This document shows, piece after piece, positions 51,261 to 60,300 of a DNA stretch of 64,000 nt. The position numbers and the translations under genes are program-made. Location: contig CAZVUO010000005.1 in the NCBI GenBank assembly GCA_964630235.1, positions 62,001 to 126,000 of the forward strand, given 5' to 3'. Each line of letters starts with the position of its first letter. Position 1 is the first letter of the stretch. The notes below the pieces were generated by a model. The model saw nothing but the letters and a program-made list of their open reading frames with translations. It did no database searches and was not told the DNA's origin. The DNA is from JBFLYH01 sp964630235. GTDB lineage: Bacteria; Oederibacteriota; JAAXVQ01; JAUVAV01.

Positions 51261-54200
51261 ATGCGTCGTATGTGCGCGGGTGGTTTGATCTGCGGGCTGC
51301 TGGTGCTTTCGTTTTGCGGATGCGGACCCCGGCCCGCTCCGCAGACAGCGCAAGAAGGCGTGAGCTCCCTGACCTTGGAGCAGGCGCAGGTTCTGTCCGG
51401 TTTGCCTGGGCGCTATGTGCCTTACCAGGGGCCTTTGAAATTCGTGTTTGCCAAGCCGGTCGTCAGTTCGGGCGTGGTGGGGCAGATGGACGGGCGGGAA
51501 CTCGTTGTTTTGGAACCGGAAACACCCGGGCAAGCCGTGTGGCGTTCGCGTACGGAGCTGGAATTTCAACCCGCGGCGCCGCTGAAAAAATTCAGATCCT
51601 ACCGCGGCACGCTGCTGCTGGGGACGCTCATGAATGACCCGACCCTCGCGCCTGCGGTTTTTGACTTCGATGCGGTGGGAAACGACGTGGCGCGCCTGGA
51701 GGCGGAGTTTCACGCCGCTCCCGAAACCGGAGAGCGGCGCTTCGTGCTCCGGGGGGTGCTGCATTTCAGCCAGTCCGTGGCCCGCGCGGTGCTCGCGCAG
51801 GCGTTGTCGCTGCGCTCCGCCGGCGGGCCGCTGACGCTGCAGCTGGAGGGGCCGGAATCCGGCCGGGAATTCACGTTCGCCGGCCCGGCAATCAGCCAGG
51901 AGGCCGAACCCCGGGAGTTCGTGCTGCTGCTCAAAGGCGAAGGCCTTGATCTGGCCGCGGACGTCCGCCAGACCCTGAACGTGCCGGCTGCCCGGCGTTT
52001 TCAGGTGCAAAAACTGGAACTGCTGGAAGAAAGCGGGGAACCCGGATTCCGCGTGGATTTTTCGGAAGTGCTGGCTCCGGCCGCGAGCGCGGAGGGCTTC
52101 GTCAAGGTCACGCCCGCGGTCTCCGTGCGGTTGAAAACCCTGGAACAGAAACTCTATGTGCTGGGCGATTTTCAGCCCAACCAGGATTACGCCGTCGAGA
52201 TCCTGCCCGGCCTGAAAAACCGCTGGGGCGAAACCCTGCCGTCCCCGTACCGGGGCCGGGTGCGCTTCAAAGACCAAAAACCCCTGGTGCGTTTCAGAAA
52301 TCCCGGGCTTTTTCTTCCCACGGACAACCAGCAGCAGGTCACGTTCGAGACCCTGAACGTGAAAGACGTGCATCTGGAAGTCATGCAGGTGTTTGCCAGC
52401 AATTTAGGACAGTTCATGCAGACCGAGACACTGCGCGGGCGGTATGCCGGGGATGCCCCCTATTTCAACCAGTACGAATTCCGGCGCGTGGGCGTGGTGG
52501 TTGCGACCGAAAAGCTGCACATCGGCAACGCCAAGAACCGGACGCTGGAGCAGGCGCTTGACCTCTCGAAGATCCTCAAGCGCGACAGCAAAGGCTTGTT
52601 TGTGATCCGGCTCTGGGCCGAACGGGCGGATCTCCTTTATTCCGATCCGGAGGAGCGGAAAGCGGCCGGGGAATACGACTACTGGGGCGACGACTATTAC
52701 ACCAATCCCTACAAAGCGGGTTATCTGGACCGCCACGCTTCGGCCCTCCTGCAGGTGGTCGTCAGCGACGTGGGACTGACCGTGAAGCGGGCCGGGACCA
52801 CCTACTGGGTGTTCGCGAATCATCTGCAAACCACGAAACCCCTGGCCGGCGTCCGGGTGAGGCTGTTCAGTTACCAAAACCAGGTCCTGGCCGAGGGCGT
52901 TACGGATCTTCACGGGACCGCGGAATTTTCCGGGATCAAGGAGGAGGTCTTCTACGGGGAGGGCGAGGCGGGCGACCAGAGGAGCCTGGTGAAGCTCTCG
53001 GATATGGCCTGGAATTTGTCCGCCTTCGACATTGCCGGCGCCGAGGGAGGGTCGGGCCGGAACCGCGCCTTTGTGTATTTTGACCGCGGGGTGTACCGGC
53101 CCGGCGACGCGATCCACCTCGCGCTGATCGCGCGCAACCACGAGGGGTCCTTTCCGGAGAATCATCCGGTCACGGTAAAATTTTACAATCCCCGCAATCA
53201 GCTGGCGAGCGAGATCACGGAGCGCCGGGCGCGTGACGGTTTCTACGCGTTCACCCTGAAGACCGATCCCGCTGATTTGACTGGCGATTGGCGGGTCGAA
53301 GTGACCATCGGCGCCACGACTTTCCACGCACAGGTCAAGGTGGAGACCGTGGTGCCCAACCGGCTGAAGATCGCGCTGTCCTCTTCGGCCCCCGCGCTCG
53401 GACCCCGGGATAAAACCCTGGGACTGGCCATCGCGTCCAGCTACCTGTTCGGCGCCCCGGCCGCGAGCCTGCAGGCCGAGATCCGCGCGGACGTGCTGAA
53501 GGAGGAACGCCGTTTCGCCAGGTTTCCTGATTTTTCCTTCACCCACGAGGGAATGGGTTATCTGCCCCGGCAGCTTGACGTGTGGGAGGGATCTTTGGAC
53601 GCGTCGGGAGAGACCCAGGTCACCTGGCGTTTGCCCGAACTGGGAGGCTCGCCCTCGGGTTTGCGGGCGCGCTTGACCGCCAAGGTCTTCGAGAAGGGCG
53701 GGCGCTTCACCCAGCAGTGGCGCGATGTCCCCATTGACCCCTTCCCGCGCTACGTGGGCTTGCGGCGGATGGCAACGGACTACGGATACGTCGCCGTGCC
53801 GCAGGAAGTGTACGCGGATGTCGTTCTGGCCGCGCCGGATGGAACACCCGTTTCCGGCCGCACGCTCTCCTACCGCCTTTACCGCAACCGCCAGTGGTGG
53901 TGGTGGGAGTACCGCGAAGAGGAGGACCGCCGGCTTAAATTTAAAACCGACCGGTCCACGGACCTGGCCCAGGAAGGCGTGGTGGTCACCGGCCAGCGCC
54001 CCGCGCGGCTCGCGATCCGCGTCGAGGAACCGGGCGAATACCTGCTGGAAGTGCGGGATGGGGAGAACGGGCACGCGGCCGGGTATTTCTTCCAGGCCAG
54101 CCGCTGGGGCGAAACCGCCGGCGCCCGCCAGGACGCGGGCGACGTGGTCCTCAAAGCGGACCGGGAGGTCTATCATCCCGGCGATAAAGCCGTGATCCGA

Positions 54201-56801
54201 TTTCCCGCGCCGGGCGAGGGCCGGGTGCTGTTTACCCTGGAACGCGGCCACGATGTGCTGGAACGCTGGTGGGAGACCCTGCGGCCGAACCAAAAGGAGT
54301 GCGTGCGCGAAATCTCCATTACCTCGGCCATGCTGCCGACCGTGTATGTGAGCGTTTCGATTCTCCAGCCCCATGCCCAGGTCCGCAACGACCTGCCGCT
54401 GAGGCTCTACGGCGTGGTGCCGCTCAAGGTGGAGGATCCCTCCTCCCGCCGCCCCCTGACCCTGCACCTGCCCGAAGCGTTGCAACCCAACGAGACCTTT
54501 ACCGTGGAGGTACAGAGCGAGGATCGCAAACCCTATCAGGCCACCCTGGCCGTGGTGGACGAAGGTCTGCTCAGCCTCACCGCGTTCAACACCCCGGACC
54601 CCTGGCGGTTCTTTTTCCAGAAAATGCGCCTGGCGGTGCAGACGTATGACCTCTACGGGTTCGTGATCGGCGCCAATCCCGGGGACCCGGCGAAGCTGTT
54701 TTCCGTGGGCGGCGGCGAGGCGCTGCGCCAGCAGCAAAGCGTGGTCCAGGCGCGGCGTTTTGAACCGGTCGCGCTCTTCCAGGGTCCCCTGCGTTCGGGC
54801 AAGGATGGGAAGCTGACCGCGACCTTCACCTTGCCGCGCTACATCGGCGCGGTGCGCGTGATGGCCGTGGCCGCGCAGGGCCAGGCCTACGGGCACGCCG
54901 AGCGGACCGTGCCCGTGCGCCAGGCCTTGATGGTGCAGCCCACCTTGCCGCGCGTGCTGGGCCCGGACGAGGAATTCGAGCTGCCGGTGGACGTGATCAC
55001 CATGCAGGACGGGGTGGGGCGGGTGTCGGTGGGGCTGGAGGTTACCGAACCGCTGACCGTTTTGGGAGAAGCCAGCCGCAGCCTGGACCTGCCCAAAACC
55101 GGAGAGCGCACCCTGCGTTTCAGGCTGCGAACCGCCAAGGCCGTGGGCGCGGCCACCGTTGCGGTCCGCGCCAAGTCCGGCCGTTTCGCGGCGGAAGCGG
55201 AAACCGAGATCGCGGTCCGGCCTTCGGCGCCGCGGATCGCGCGCGCGCAAACGCTGGCCGTGCGGCGGGGCGAGACCCTCCGCCTGCCGGTTCCCGGCGA
55301 TGGCTTGCTGGGCACCAACCAGGCCAGCGTGAGCATTCAGCGCCTGCCGCAGCTGGGCCTGGAACGGCGGTTGCACTGGCTGATCCGGTATCCCTATGGC
55401 TGTCTGGAGCAGACCACGTCCTCGGTTTTTCCGCAGCTTTATCTGCCGGCCTGGCTGGAGGACACGACTAACTCCCGGGAGCGGATCGAGAAAAATATCC
55501 AGACTGGCATCGAACGCCTGAAGCAGTTCGTCCTGCCATCCGGCGGGTTCAGCACCTGGCCCGGCGGCGCCAGGAGCGACGGCTGGGCGACCAATTACGC
55601 CGGACATTTTCTCCTGGAGGCCAAGAAAAAAGGCTATGCCGTGCCCGAGGAGCTGCTGTCCGGGTGGCTGCGGTTCCAGCAGTCGCAGGCCCTCCGCGCG
55701 GAGGGCGATGTCAAAGAGCGCGTGTACCGCGCGTATCTGCTGGCTTTGGCCGGGCAGGCGGCCGTGGGCCCGATGAATCTGCTCAAGGAGAACAATCTGG
55801 CGGGCATGGAAGCCACGGAACAATGGCTTCTGGCCGCGGCTTACCAGTTGGCCGGCTCGCCGCAGGTCGCGCGGGAGATCGCGGCCCGGGCGGGATTTGG
55901 CGTGCGGGACTACCGCGAGACCGGGGGCACCTACGGGTCGGGCGAGCGCGACCGCGCGATCATGCTTGAGACCCAGGTGCTGTTCGGCAGGATGGACAAA
56001 GCCCGCGAGCTTTTCGAAAGCCTGGGCGCGTCCCTGGCCTCCGACGAATGGCATGCGACGCAGACCCTGGCCTACAGCCTGCTGGCCATGGGCAAATATC
56101 TGCAAGCGCTGGACGCGGATTACGGCGCCAAACGCCCCCGCTTGACGGGGTATTTCCAGCTGCCGGACGGGAAGCGGGAAGCCTTTGATACCCAGGAGGT
56201 GACCCACCGCCTCGCGCTCGCGCAGGGATTCGGTCAGGCCGTCGAAGTCTACCTCGACCCGAAGACCTCGCAGGATCCCGCTTATGTGACGCTAAGCTGG
56301 AGCGGCGTGCCCCTGGCCGTGGCCGCGGACGAGGCCGTGCAGGAGCGGCTGGCGGTCGGCGTGGATTGGTACGCGGAGGACGGAACGCCACTGGACGTCC
56401 GCAGCGTGCGCCAGGGGCAGAGCCTCTACGGCGTTTTGGAAGTGCGCCAGACGGGCGTGTGGCAGCATAACCGCGTGGAGAACCTGGCGTTGGTCCAGAT
56501 TTTGCCGTCGGGGTGGGAGATTGAGAACCTGCGGCTTACCGGGGAAAATTTGCCCGAGTGGCTCGCCGGAGAATCGTTCACCCCGGAGGATTACCTGGAT
56601 ATCCGGGATGACAGGCTGATCTGGTTTTTCAGCCAGGACCAGGGCGGCCGCCGGTCACGCTTTGTATTCAAGGCCAACGTCATCACGGTGGGGCGTTTTC
56701 TTCTGCCGGCCACCAGCGTGGAAGCGATGTACGATCACCGTTACCGCGCCCTCCTGCCGGGCATCGCCGTGGAAGTTCAGCCCGCGCCCCGGCCAGAATG
56801 A
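51261..56801 (+). CDS. Bacterial alpha-2-macroglobulin lipoprotein
   Basis: A 1846-aa periplasmic lipoprotein. The signal ends at a lipobox LSFCGC. The body is a chain of MG-type beta domains (e.g. YFDRGVYRPGDAIHLALIAR, a conserved segment). The thioester motif CLEQ lies at about residues 1381-1384 in YPYGCLEQTTSSVFPQLYLP, inside the helical thioester domain. Such proteins trap proteases that reach the periplasm. The gene overlaps pbpC by 4 nt, the usual partnership, which links protease trapping to cell-wall repair. AAGGAG precedes the ATG. Confidence 0.93.
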   Translation: MRRMCAGGLICGLLVLSFCGCGPRPAPQTAQEGVSSLTLEQAQVLSGLPGRYVPYQGPLKFVFAKPVVSSGVVGQMDGRELVVLEPETPGQAVWRSRTELEFQPAAPLKKFRSYRGTLLLGTLMNDPTLAPAVFDFDAVGNDVARLEAEFHAAPETGERRFVLRGVLHFSQSVARAVLAQALSLRSAGGPLTLQLEGPESGREFTFAGPAISQEAEPREFVLLLKGEGLDLAADVRQTLNVPAARRFQVQKLELLEESGEPGFRVDFSEVLAPAASAEGFVKVTPAVSVRLKTLEQKLYVLGDFQPNQDYAVEILPGLKNRWGETLPSPYRGRVRFKDQKPLVRFRNPGLFLPTDNQQQVTFETLNVKDVHLEVMQVFASNLGQFMQTETLRGRYAGDAPYFNQYEFRRVGVVVATEKLHIGNAKNRTLEQALDLSKILKRDSKGLFVIRLWAERADLLYSDPEERKAAGEYDYWGDDYYTNPYKAGYLDRHASALLQVVVSDVGLTVKRAGTTYWVFANHLQTTKPLAGVRVRLFSYQNQVLAEGVTDLHGTAEFSGIKEEVFYGEGEAGDQRSLVKLSDMAWNLSAFDIAGAEGGSGRNRAFVYFDRGVYRPGDAIHLALIARNHEGSFPENHPVTVKFYNPRNQLASEITERRARDGFYAFTLKTDPADLTGDWRVEVTIGATTFHAQVKVETVVPNRLKIALSSSAPALGPRDKTLGLAIASSYLFGAPAASLQAEIRADVLKEERRFARFPDFSFTHEGMGYLPRQLDVWEGSLDASGETQVTWRLPELGGSPSGLRARLTAKVFEKGGRFTQQWRDVPIDPFPRYVGLRRMATDYGYVAVPQEVYADVVLAAPDGTPVSGRTLSYRLYRNRQWWWWEYREEEDRRLKFKTDRSTDLAQEGVVVTGQRPARLAIRVEEPGEYLLEVRDGENGHAAGYFFQASRWGETAGARQDAGDVVLKADREVYHPGDKAVIRFPAPGEGRVLFTLERGHDVLERWWETLRPNQKECVREISITSAMLPTVYVSVSILQPHAQVRNDLPLRLYGVVPLKVEDPSSRRPLTLHLPEALQPNETFTVEVQSEDRKPYQATLAVVDEGLLSLTAFNTPDPWRFFFQKMRLAVQTYDLYGFVIGANPGDPAKLFSVGGGEALRQQQSVVQARRFEPVALFQGPLRSGKDGKLTATFTLPRYIGAVRVMAVAAQGQAYGHAERTVPVRQALMVQPTLPRVLGPDEEFELPVDVITMQDGVGRVSVGLEVTEPLTVLGEASRSLDLPKTGERTLRFRLRTAKAVGAATVAVRAKSGRFAAEAETEIAVRPSAPRIARAQTLAVRRGETLRLPVPGDGLLGTNQASVSIQRLPQLGLERRLHWLIRYPYGCLEQTTSSVFPQLYLPAWLEDTTNSRERIEKNIQTGIERLKQFVLPSGGFSTWPGGARSDGWATNYAGHFLLEAKKKGYAVPEELLSGWLRFQQSQALRAEGDVKERVYRAYLLALAGQAAVGPMNLLKENNLAGMEATEQWLLAAAYQLAGSPQVAREIAARAGFGVRDYRETGGTYGSGERDRAIMLETQVLFGRMDKARELFESLGASLASDEWHATQTLAYSLLAMGKYLQALDADYGAKRPRLTGYFQLPDGKREAFDTQEVTHRLALAQGFGQAVEVYLDPKTSQDPAYVTLSWSGVPLAVAADEAVQERLAVGVDWYAEDGTPLDVRSVRQGQSLYGVLEVRQTGVWQHNRVENLALVQILPSGWEIENLRLTGENLPEWLAGESFTPEDYLDIRDDRLIWFFSQDQGGRRSRFVFKANVITVGRFLLPATSVEAMYDHRYRALLPGIAVEVQPAPRPE

Positions 56802-59206
56802 ACCGCGCCCCGCACGCTCATCCGGCTGCGGCCTGGATGGCCGCCTGGGGGCGGTGGACCGGGTGTTGGGGCCGCCTTCCGCTGGGCCTCCGGTGGTGGC
56901 TGGGGCTGCTTGCGCTGGGCGTCGTCACGCTGGCGGCTGTTCCGATCCCGGATCCGCTGTTTCCCGACGACTACAGCGCCGTGGTGCTGGACGCGGACGG
57001 AAAACTGCTCCGGGTCTTTCTGAACGCGCGGCAGCAATGGATCCTGCCGCCAGACCCCGGCCGTCCGGTTCCGGCCAAGCTCAGCCGCGCGGTGCTTGCC
57101 TATGAAGACCGCGCGTTCTACCGGCACCACGGTGTCAGTTTTCGCGCCCTGGTCCGGGCCCTGGCGACCAACCTCAGCCAGCGGCGCGTCGCGAGCGGCG
57201 CCAGCACGATCACCATGCAGGTGGCGCGCCTGGCGCGCCCCAAGCCGCGCACGCTGCCCAATAAGCTCCTGGAAATCGCCCAGGCCTGCAAGCTGGAGCT
57301 GCTGACATCCAAGGAACAACTCTTACGAGCCTATTTGGATCATGCGCCCTACGGCGGCAATATCGTGGGTTTTCAGGCGGCATCCTGGAAATATTTTGGA
57401 AAGCCGCCTGACCAGATGACCTGGTCCGAGGCCGCCACCCTGGCCGTCCTGCCTAATGCGCCTTCCGCGGTGACGCCGGTCAGCAACCGGACGGTGCTGA
57501 AAGCCAAACGCGACCGCCTGCTGCGCTTCCTCGTGAAGCAGAGGCGGCTCAGCAGGCAGGATTGTGACGCGGCCGTGGCTGAACCCCTGCCGGATCATAT
57601 CCGGCCGTTCCCGTTCTCCGCCCCGCACGCCGCGATCCGGTTGCGGCGCCTCCAAAGCGGCCCGCCGGTAACGCGTTCCTCCATCCAACTCGAAACCCAG
57701 CGCCTGTGCGAAAGTCTGCTTCAGCGGCACGCGCAGTATTTGCACTCCCTGGGAGTGGCCAATGCCTGCGTGTTGGCGGCGGAGACCCAAACCGGCCTGG
57801 TGCGCGCCTATGTGGGATCGCAGGATTTCCGGGATGAAACGGGAAAGGGGCAGGTGGACGGCGTGCAAGCGCCCCGGTCTTCGGGCTCCATCCTTAAACC
57901 CTTTCTCTATGCTGCGGCGATGGACGAGGGACAGATTTTGCCCGACATGCTGCTGTGGGACGTGCCCACTCACTTCCGGGGGTTCACGCCGCAAAACAAC
58001 GACTTCGTCTTTCTCGGACTGGTCAGCGCGCGCGAAGCGCTCACGCAATCCCGCAATGTCCCGGCCGTGCGCCTGCTGCACAGTCTGGGCGTCTATCCTT
58101 TTTATCTCTGGCTGAAGGACGCGGGGGTGAGCACCCTGTTTCGAAAAGCCGATGACTACGGATTGTCCCTCGTTCTCGGCGGGGCCGAGGTCACCCTGTG
58201 GGACATGGTCGCCCTCTACCGGGGGATGGCATGCGGGGGACGCTTCAGCCCGCTCCGCCTGACCCTGCCCGCGACGCGCCAAACGAACGGACGCCAGCTG
58301 ATGCATCCCGCGTCCGCATACTTGCTGCTGGAGATGCTGAAGGAAGTCAAGCGGCCTGAAGGGGAATACTACTGGGAGCAATACAATAACCAGCGGCCCG
58401 TGGCGTGGAAGACCGGGACGAGTTATGGGCAGCGCGATGGATGGGCCGTCGGCACGAACCCCAGTTGGACCATCGGCGTCTGGGTCGGCAATTTTACCGG
58501 CGAAGGCAATCCCAACCTCACCGGCGGCCGCTGCGCCGGGCCCTTGCTGTTTGATTGCTTCAACGCCCTGCCGGCGCTCACTCCGGAACGCTGGTTCCGA
58601 ACCGATCCGGATCAATTCGCCGCTTGCCGCATTTGCCGGGACACGGGGTTTTTGGCGGGACCGGACTGTCCGCGGCGGCAAAACGCCCTGGTGCCCAAGC
58701 ACGCCAAAGCGTTTAAGCCGTGTCCTTATCATCAGGTGGTTCACCTGTCCCGTGACCGGCGCCATACTGTTTGCGCCAAGTGCTGGGACGGAGAGGGCCG
58801 CGCGGCCGAGGTCAGGCTGGTGTATCCGCCGCAGGTGACGCAGGTGCTGCGTCAGCAGGGCAGGGAAGTCGCGGGCCTGCCGCCGCACCGGGCTGGCTGT
58901 CCCACGCTGGAAAAAACGCCGGAAATGGAAATCACCTATCCTGCCGAACGGGCGCAAATCTGGATCCCCCGCGGCCTGTCCGGGGAACCGCAACGGGTGG
59001 TCGTGCAGGTTTCCCATCGCGCCCGTGACCGGCGCGTTTTTTGGTACGTGGACGAACGGTTTCAAGGGGAAAGCCGCGACCCTCACGCCCGCGCCTTTTT
59101 TTTGGATACGGGATGGCATACCGTGGACATCGTGGACGAGTCCGGCCAGCGGTTGCGCCGGCAGTTTCAAGTGGCGGTAAAACCTGCCGCGCCGGAAGCA
59201 CAGTAG
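56798..59206 (+). CDS. pbpC: Penicillin-binding protein 1C
   Basis: An 802-aa bifunctional peptidoglycan synthase. A short cytoplasmic end and one membrane helix are followed by the GT51 transglycosylase domain (catalytic Glu103 in AYEDRAFYRHHG; ASTITMQVARL). The transpeptidase domain has SILK with nucleophile Ser364, SRN in TQSRNVPAVR, and KTG in WKTGTSYGQRDGWAVG. A C-terminal domain with CPRRQ and CAKCWD cysteine motifs is the PBP1C-type BiPBP_C region. It overlaps the macroglobulin gene (ATGA) and is probably co-translated with it. Confidence 0.95.
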   Translation: MNRAPHAHPAAAWMAAWGRWTGCWGRLPLGLRWWLGLLALGVVTLAAVPIPDPLFPDDYSAVVLDADGKLLRVFLNARQQWILPPDPGRPVPAKLSRAVLAYEDRAFYRHHGVSFRALVRALATNLSQRRVASGASTITMQVARLARPKPRTLPNKLLEIAQACKLELLTSKEQLLRAYLDHAPYGGNIVGFQAASWKYFGKPPDQMTWSEAATLAVLPNAPSAVTPVSNRTVLKAKRDRLLRFLVKQRRLSRQDCDAAVAEPLPDHIRPFPFSAPHAAIRLRRLQSGPPVTRSSIQLETQRLCESLLQRHAQYLHSLGVANACVLAAETQTGLVRAYVGSQDFRDETGKGQVDGVQAPRSSGSILKPFLYAAAMDEGQILPDMLLWDVPTHFRGFTPQNNDFVFLGLVSAREALTQSRNVPAVRLLHSLGVYPFYLWLKDAGVSTLFRKADDYGLSLVLGGAEVTLWDMVALYRGMACGGRFSPLRLTLPATRQTNGRQLMHPASAYLLLEMLKEVKRPEGEYYWEQYNNQRPVAWKTGTSYGQRDGWAVGTNPSWTIGVWVGNFTGEGNPNLTGGRCAGPLLFDCFNALPALTPERWFRTDPDQFAACRICRDTGFLAGPDCPRRQNALVPKHAKAFKPCPYHQVVHLSRDRRHTVCAKCWDGEGRAAEVRLVYPPQVTQVLRQQGREVAGLPPHRAGCPTLEKTPEMEITYPAERAQIWIPRGLSGEPQRVVVQVSHRARDRRVFWYVDERFQGESRDPHARAFFLDTGWHTVDIVDESGQRLRRQFQVAVKPAAPEAQ

Positions 59207-59272
59207 CCTCCGCGGACGGAAGTGTGGTACAATCTGACCGCAGGCTACCCTTGCTTTCACGGAGAAAAAATC

Positions 59273-59560
59273 ATGGGCTACAAACTTAAAATCAAACCGG
59301 CAGGCAATGAACGCAGGGATTTTTTACTCGGTCTGGGCGTCTTTTTCGGGGTTTATTTGCTTTCCTATCTTTGGGTGCTCTTCATCATGCCGATTTCCGT
59401 ATCCGCGGCCGGGCCGTACGCGCTGATCGCCTTTTTGGCGGGTGTCCTGGTTTCCGTGGTTTTGATCTTCACCCGGCATTCCCTGGTCGGCCTGGGAGGA
59501 AGCCTGGCGGCCATTCTCTATGTGGTTTTTTTCGCGGTGACGTGGCCCCTGGTGCGCTAG
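59273..59560 (+). CDS. Small three-helix membrane protein of unknown function
   Basis: A 95-aa protein I do not recognise: a basic N-terminus (KLKIKPAGNERR), then three hydrophobic helices (about 18-37, 48-64, 70-90). ATG 59273 follows GGAG. It lies after pbpC and before a strong terminator, so it may be the last gene of the macroglobulin-pbpC unit, although TACAAT at 59228 could be a separate -10 box. Confidence 0.6.
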   Translation: MGYKLKIKPAGNERRDFLLGLGVFFGVYLLSYLWVLFIMPISVSAAGPYALIAFLAGVLVSVVLIFTRHSLVGLGGSLAAILYVVFFAVTWPLVR

Positions 59561-59579
59561 CGAAGATCGCCCGCTGACC

Positions 59580-59610
59580 AAAGGCGGCCCAGGAGGGCCG
59601 CCTTTTCTAT
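59580..59610 (+). terminator. Rho-independent terminator
   Basis: AAAGGCGGCCC and GGGCCGCCTTT form a perfect 11-bp stem with an AGGA loop, followed by TCTATT. Confidence 0.85.
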
Positions 59611-59640
59611 TAACCGCACCGCCCGAGGCCGGGTCGAGGC

Positions 59641-59668
59641 TTGACAATTTGGACGAGTATGAAATAAT
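59641..59668 (+). promoter_or_regulatory. Sigma70-type promoter for the winged-helix gene
   Basis: TTGACA (59641-59646), a 16-bp spacer and AATAAT (59663-59668). Confidence 0.6.
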
Positions 59669-59697
59669 GAAAGCTTGAAAGGCATGCGACCTGTAGG

Positions 59698-60096
59698 ATG
59701 GTTCCAATCCCCATGGAAGATCCCATAACCAGTGTCATGCGGATGGACGGCGATCTGGAGCTGTTCATCCAGCAACACGCCAACTCCTTTATCAAATGGG
59801 AAACGGTGAACTACTTTTACGAACATCCCAATGAGCGCGTGCCGGTCGAAAATCTGGTCCGGATGTTGAACCGTCCTGCCAAACAATTGAAACGCGAACT
59901 TCAGGAATTAGCCAAGTCCGGACTGCTGCGCGAAGAAAGAACCGGTCGGAAGCAGTACCTGACCTATCAGACCGAAGCGCTGCCGGCGGGACTGAAACAG
60001 ACCGTAGAACGCTTTATCGCGCTGTGCCAAGACCGTGAAGGCCGCCTGCGCGTGATCTATAAATTATTGAAAGACGGCAAACCCATCGCGGATTAG
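59698..60096 (+). CDS. Small winged-helix DNA-binding protein
   Basis: A 132-aa protein whose middle part reads as a winged helix: VNYFYEHPNERVPVENLVRM, the recognition-helix region PAKQLKRELQELAKSGLL and a wing EERTGRKQYLTYQ. This is typical of small transcription regulators that act as dimers. The ligand is unknown. Start choice is uncertain (ATG 59698, 59713 or 59734; none has a good ribosome site). Its stop codon TAG is the first triplet of repeat element E2. Confidence 0.6.
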   Translation: MVPIPMEDPITSVMRMDGDLELFIQQHANSFIKWETVNYFYEHPNERVPVENLVRMLNRPAKQLKRELQELAKSGLLREERTGRKQYLTYQTEALPAGLKQTVERFIALCQDREGRLRVIYKLLKDGKPIAD

Positions 60097-60268
60097 CAGG
60101 CCGAGGAAAAAGTTCGCGGCGCGGTTTTTGCGGTCCGCACGGCTTGGAACACCCCTTGGCGGATCCGGGGTTTATCAAGGGGGAATTGCCAGATCCTGGC
60201 CTTTTATCTATCAGAGAGGGCCAGCGCAGGCCGCGCTGAATGGATGAGGGCTTTTCAGCAACCCGTTA
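60094..60268 (-). mobile_element. MITE-like element, copy E2 (inverted relative to E1)
   Basis: A 175-bp non-coding element related to E1 at 44985-45168 but in the opposite orientation. Read on the minus strand it starts TAACGGGTTGCTGAAAAG (3 differences from E1 in the first 21 bases) and ends CTTTTTCCTCGGCCTGCTA (3 differences in the last 19). Both keep the central CTGGCC...GGCCAG hairpin. The element begins with the TAG stop codon of the winged-helix gene and ends 33 bp before the MEMO-AMMECR1 start. Confidence 0.65.
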
Positions 60269-60300
60269 GATCCTGGGCTAACGCCCGAGGAGGATTCTCC

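Noticed and set aside
52404..56207. A 1267-codon open frame on the minus strand
   Set aside because: It is exactly antisense to the alpha-2-macroglobulin gene, shows no family motifs, and arises from GC-rich codon bias.
57323..59260. A 645-codon open frame on the minus strand
   Set aside because: Antisense to pbpC and without motifs or a ribosome site.
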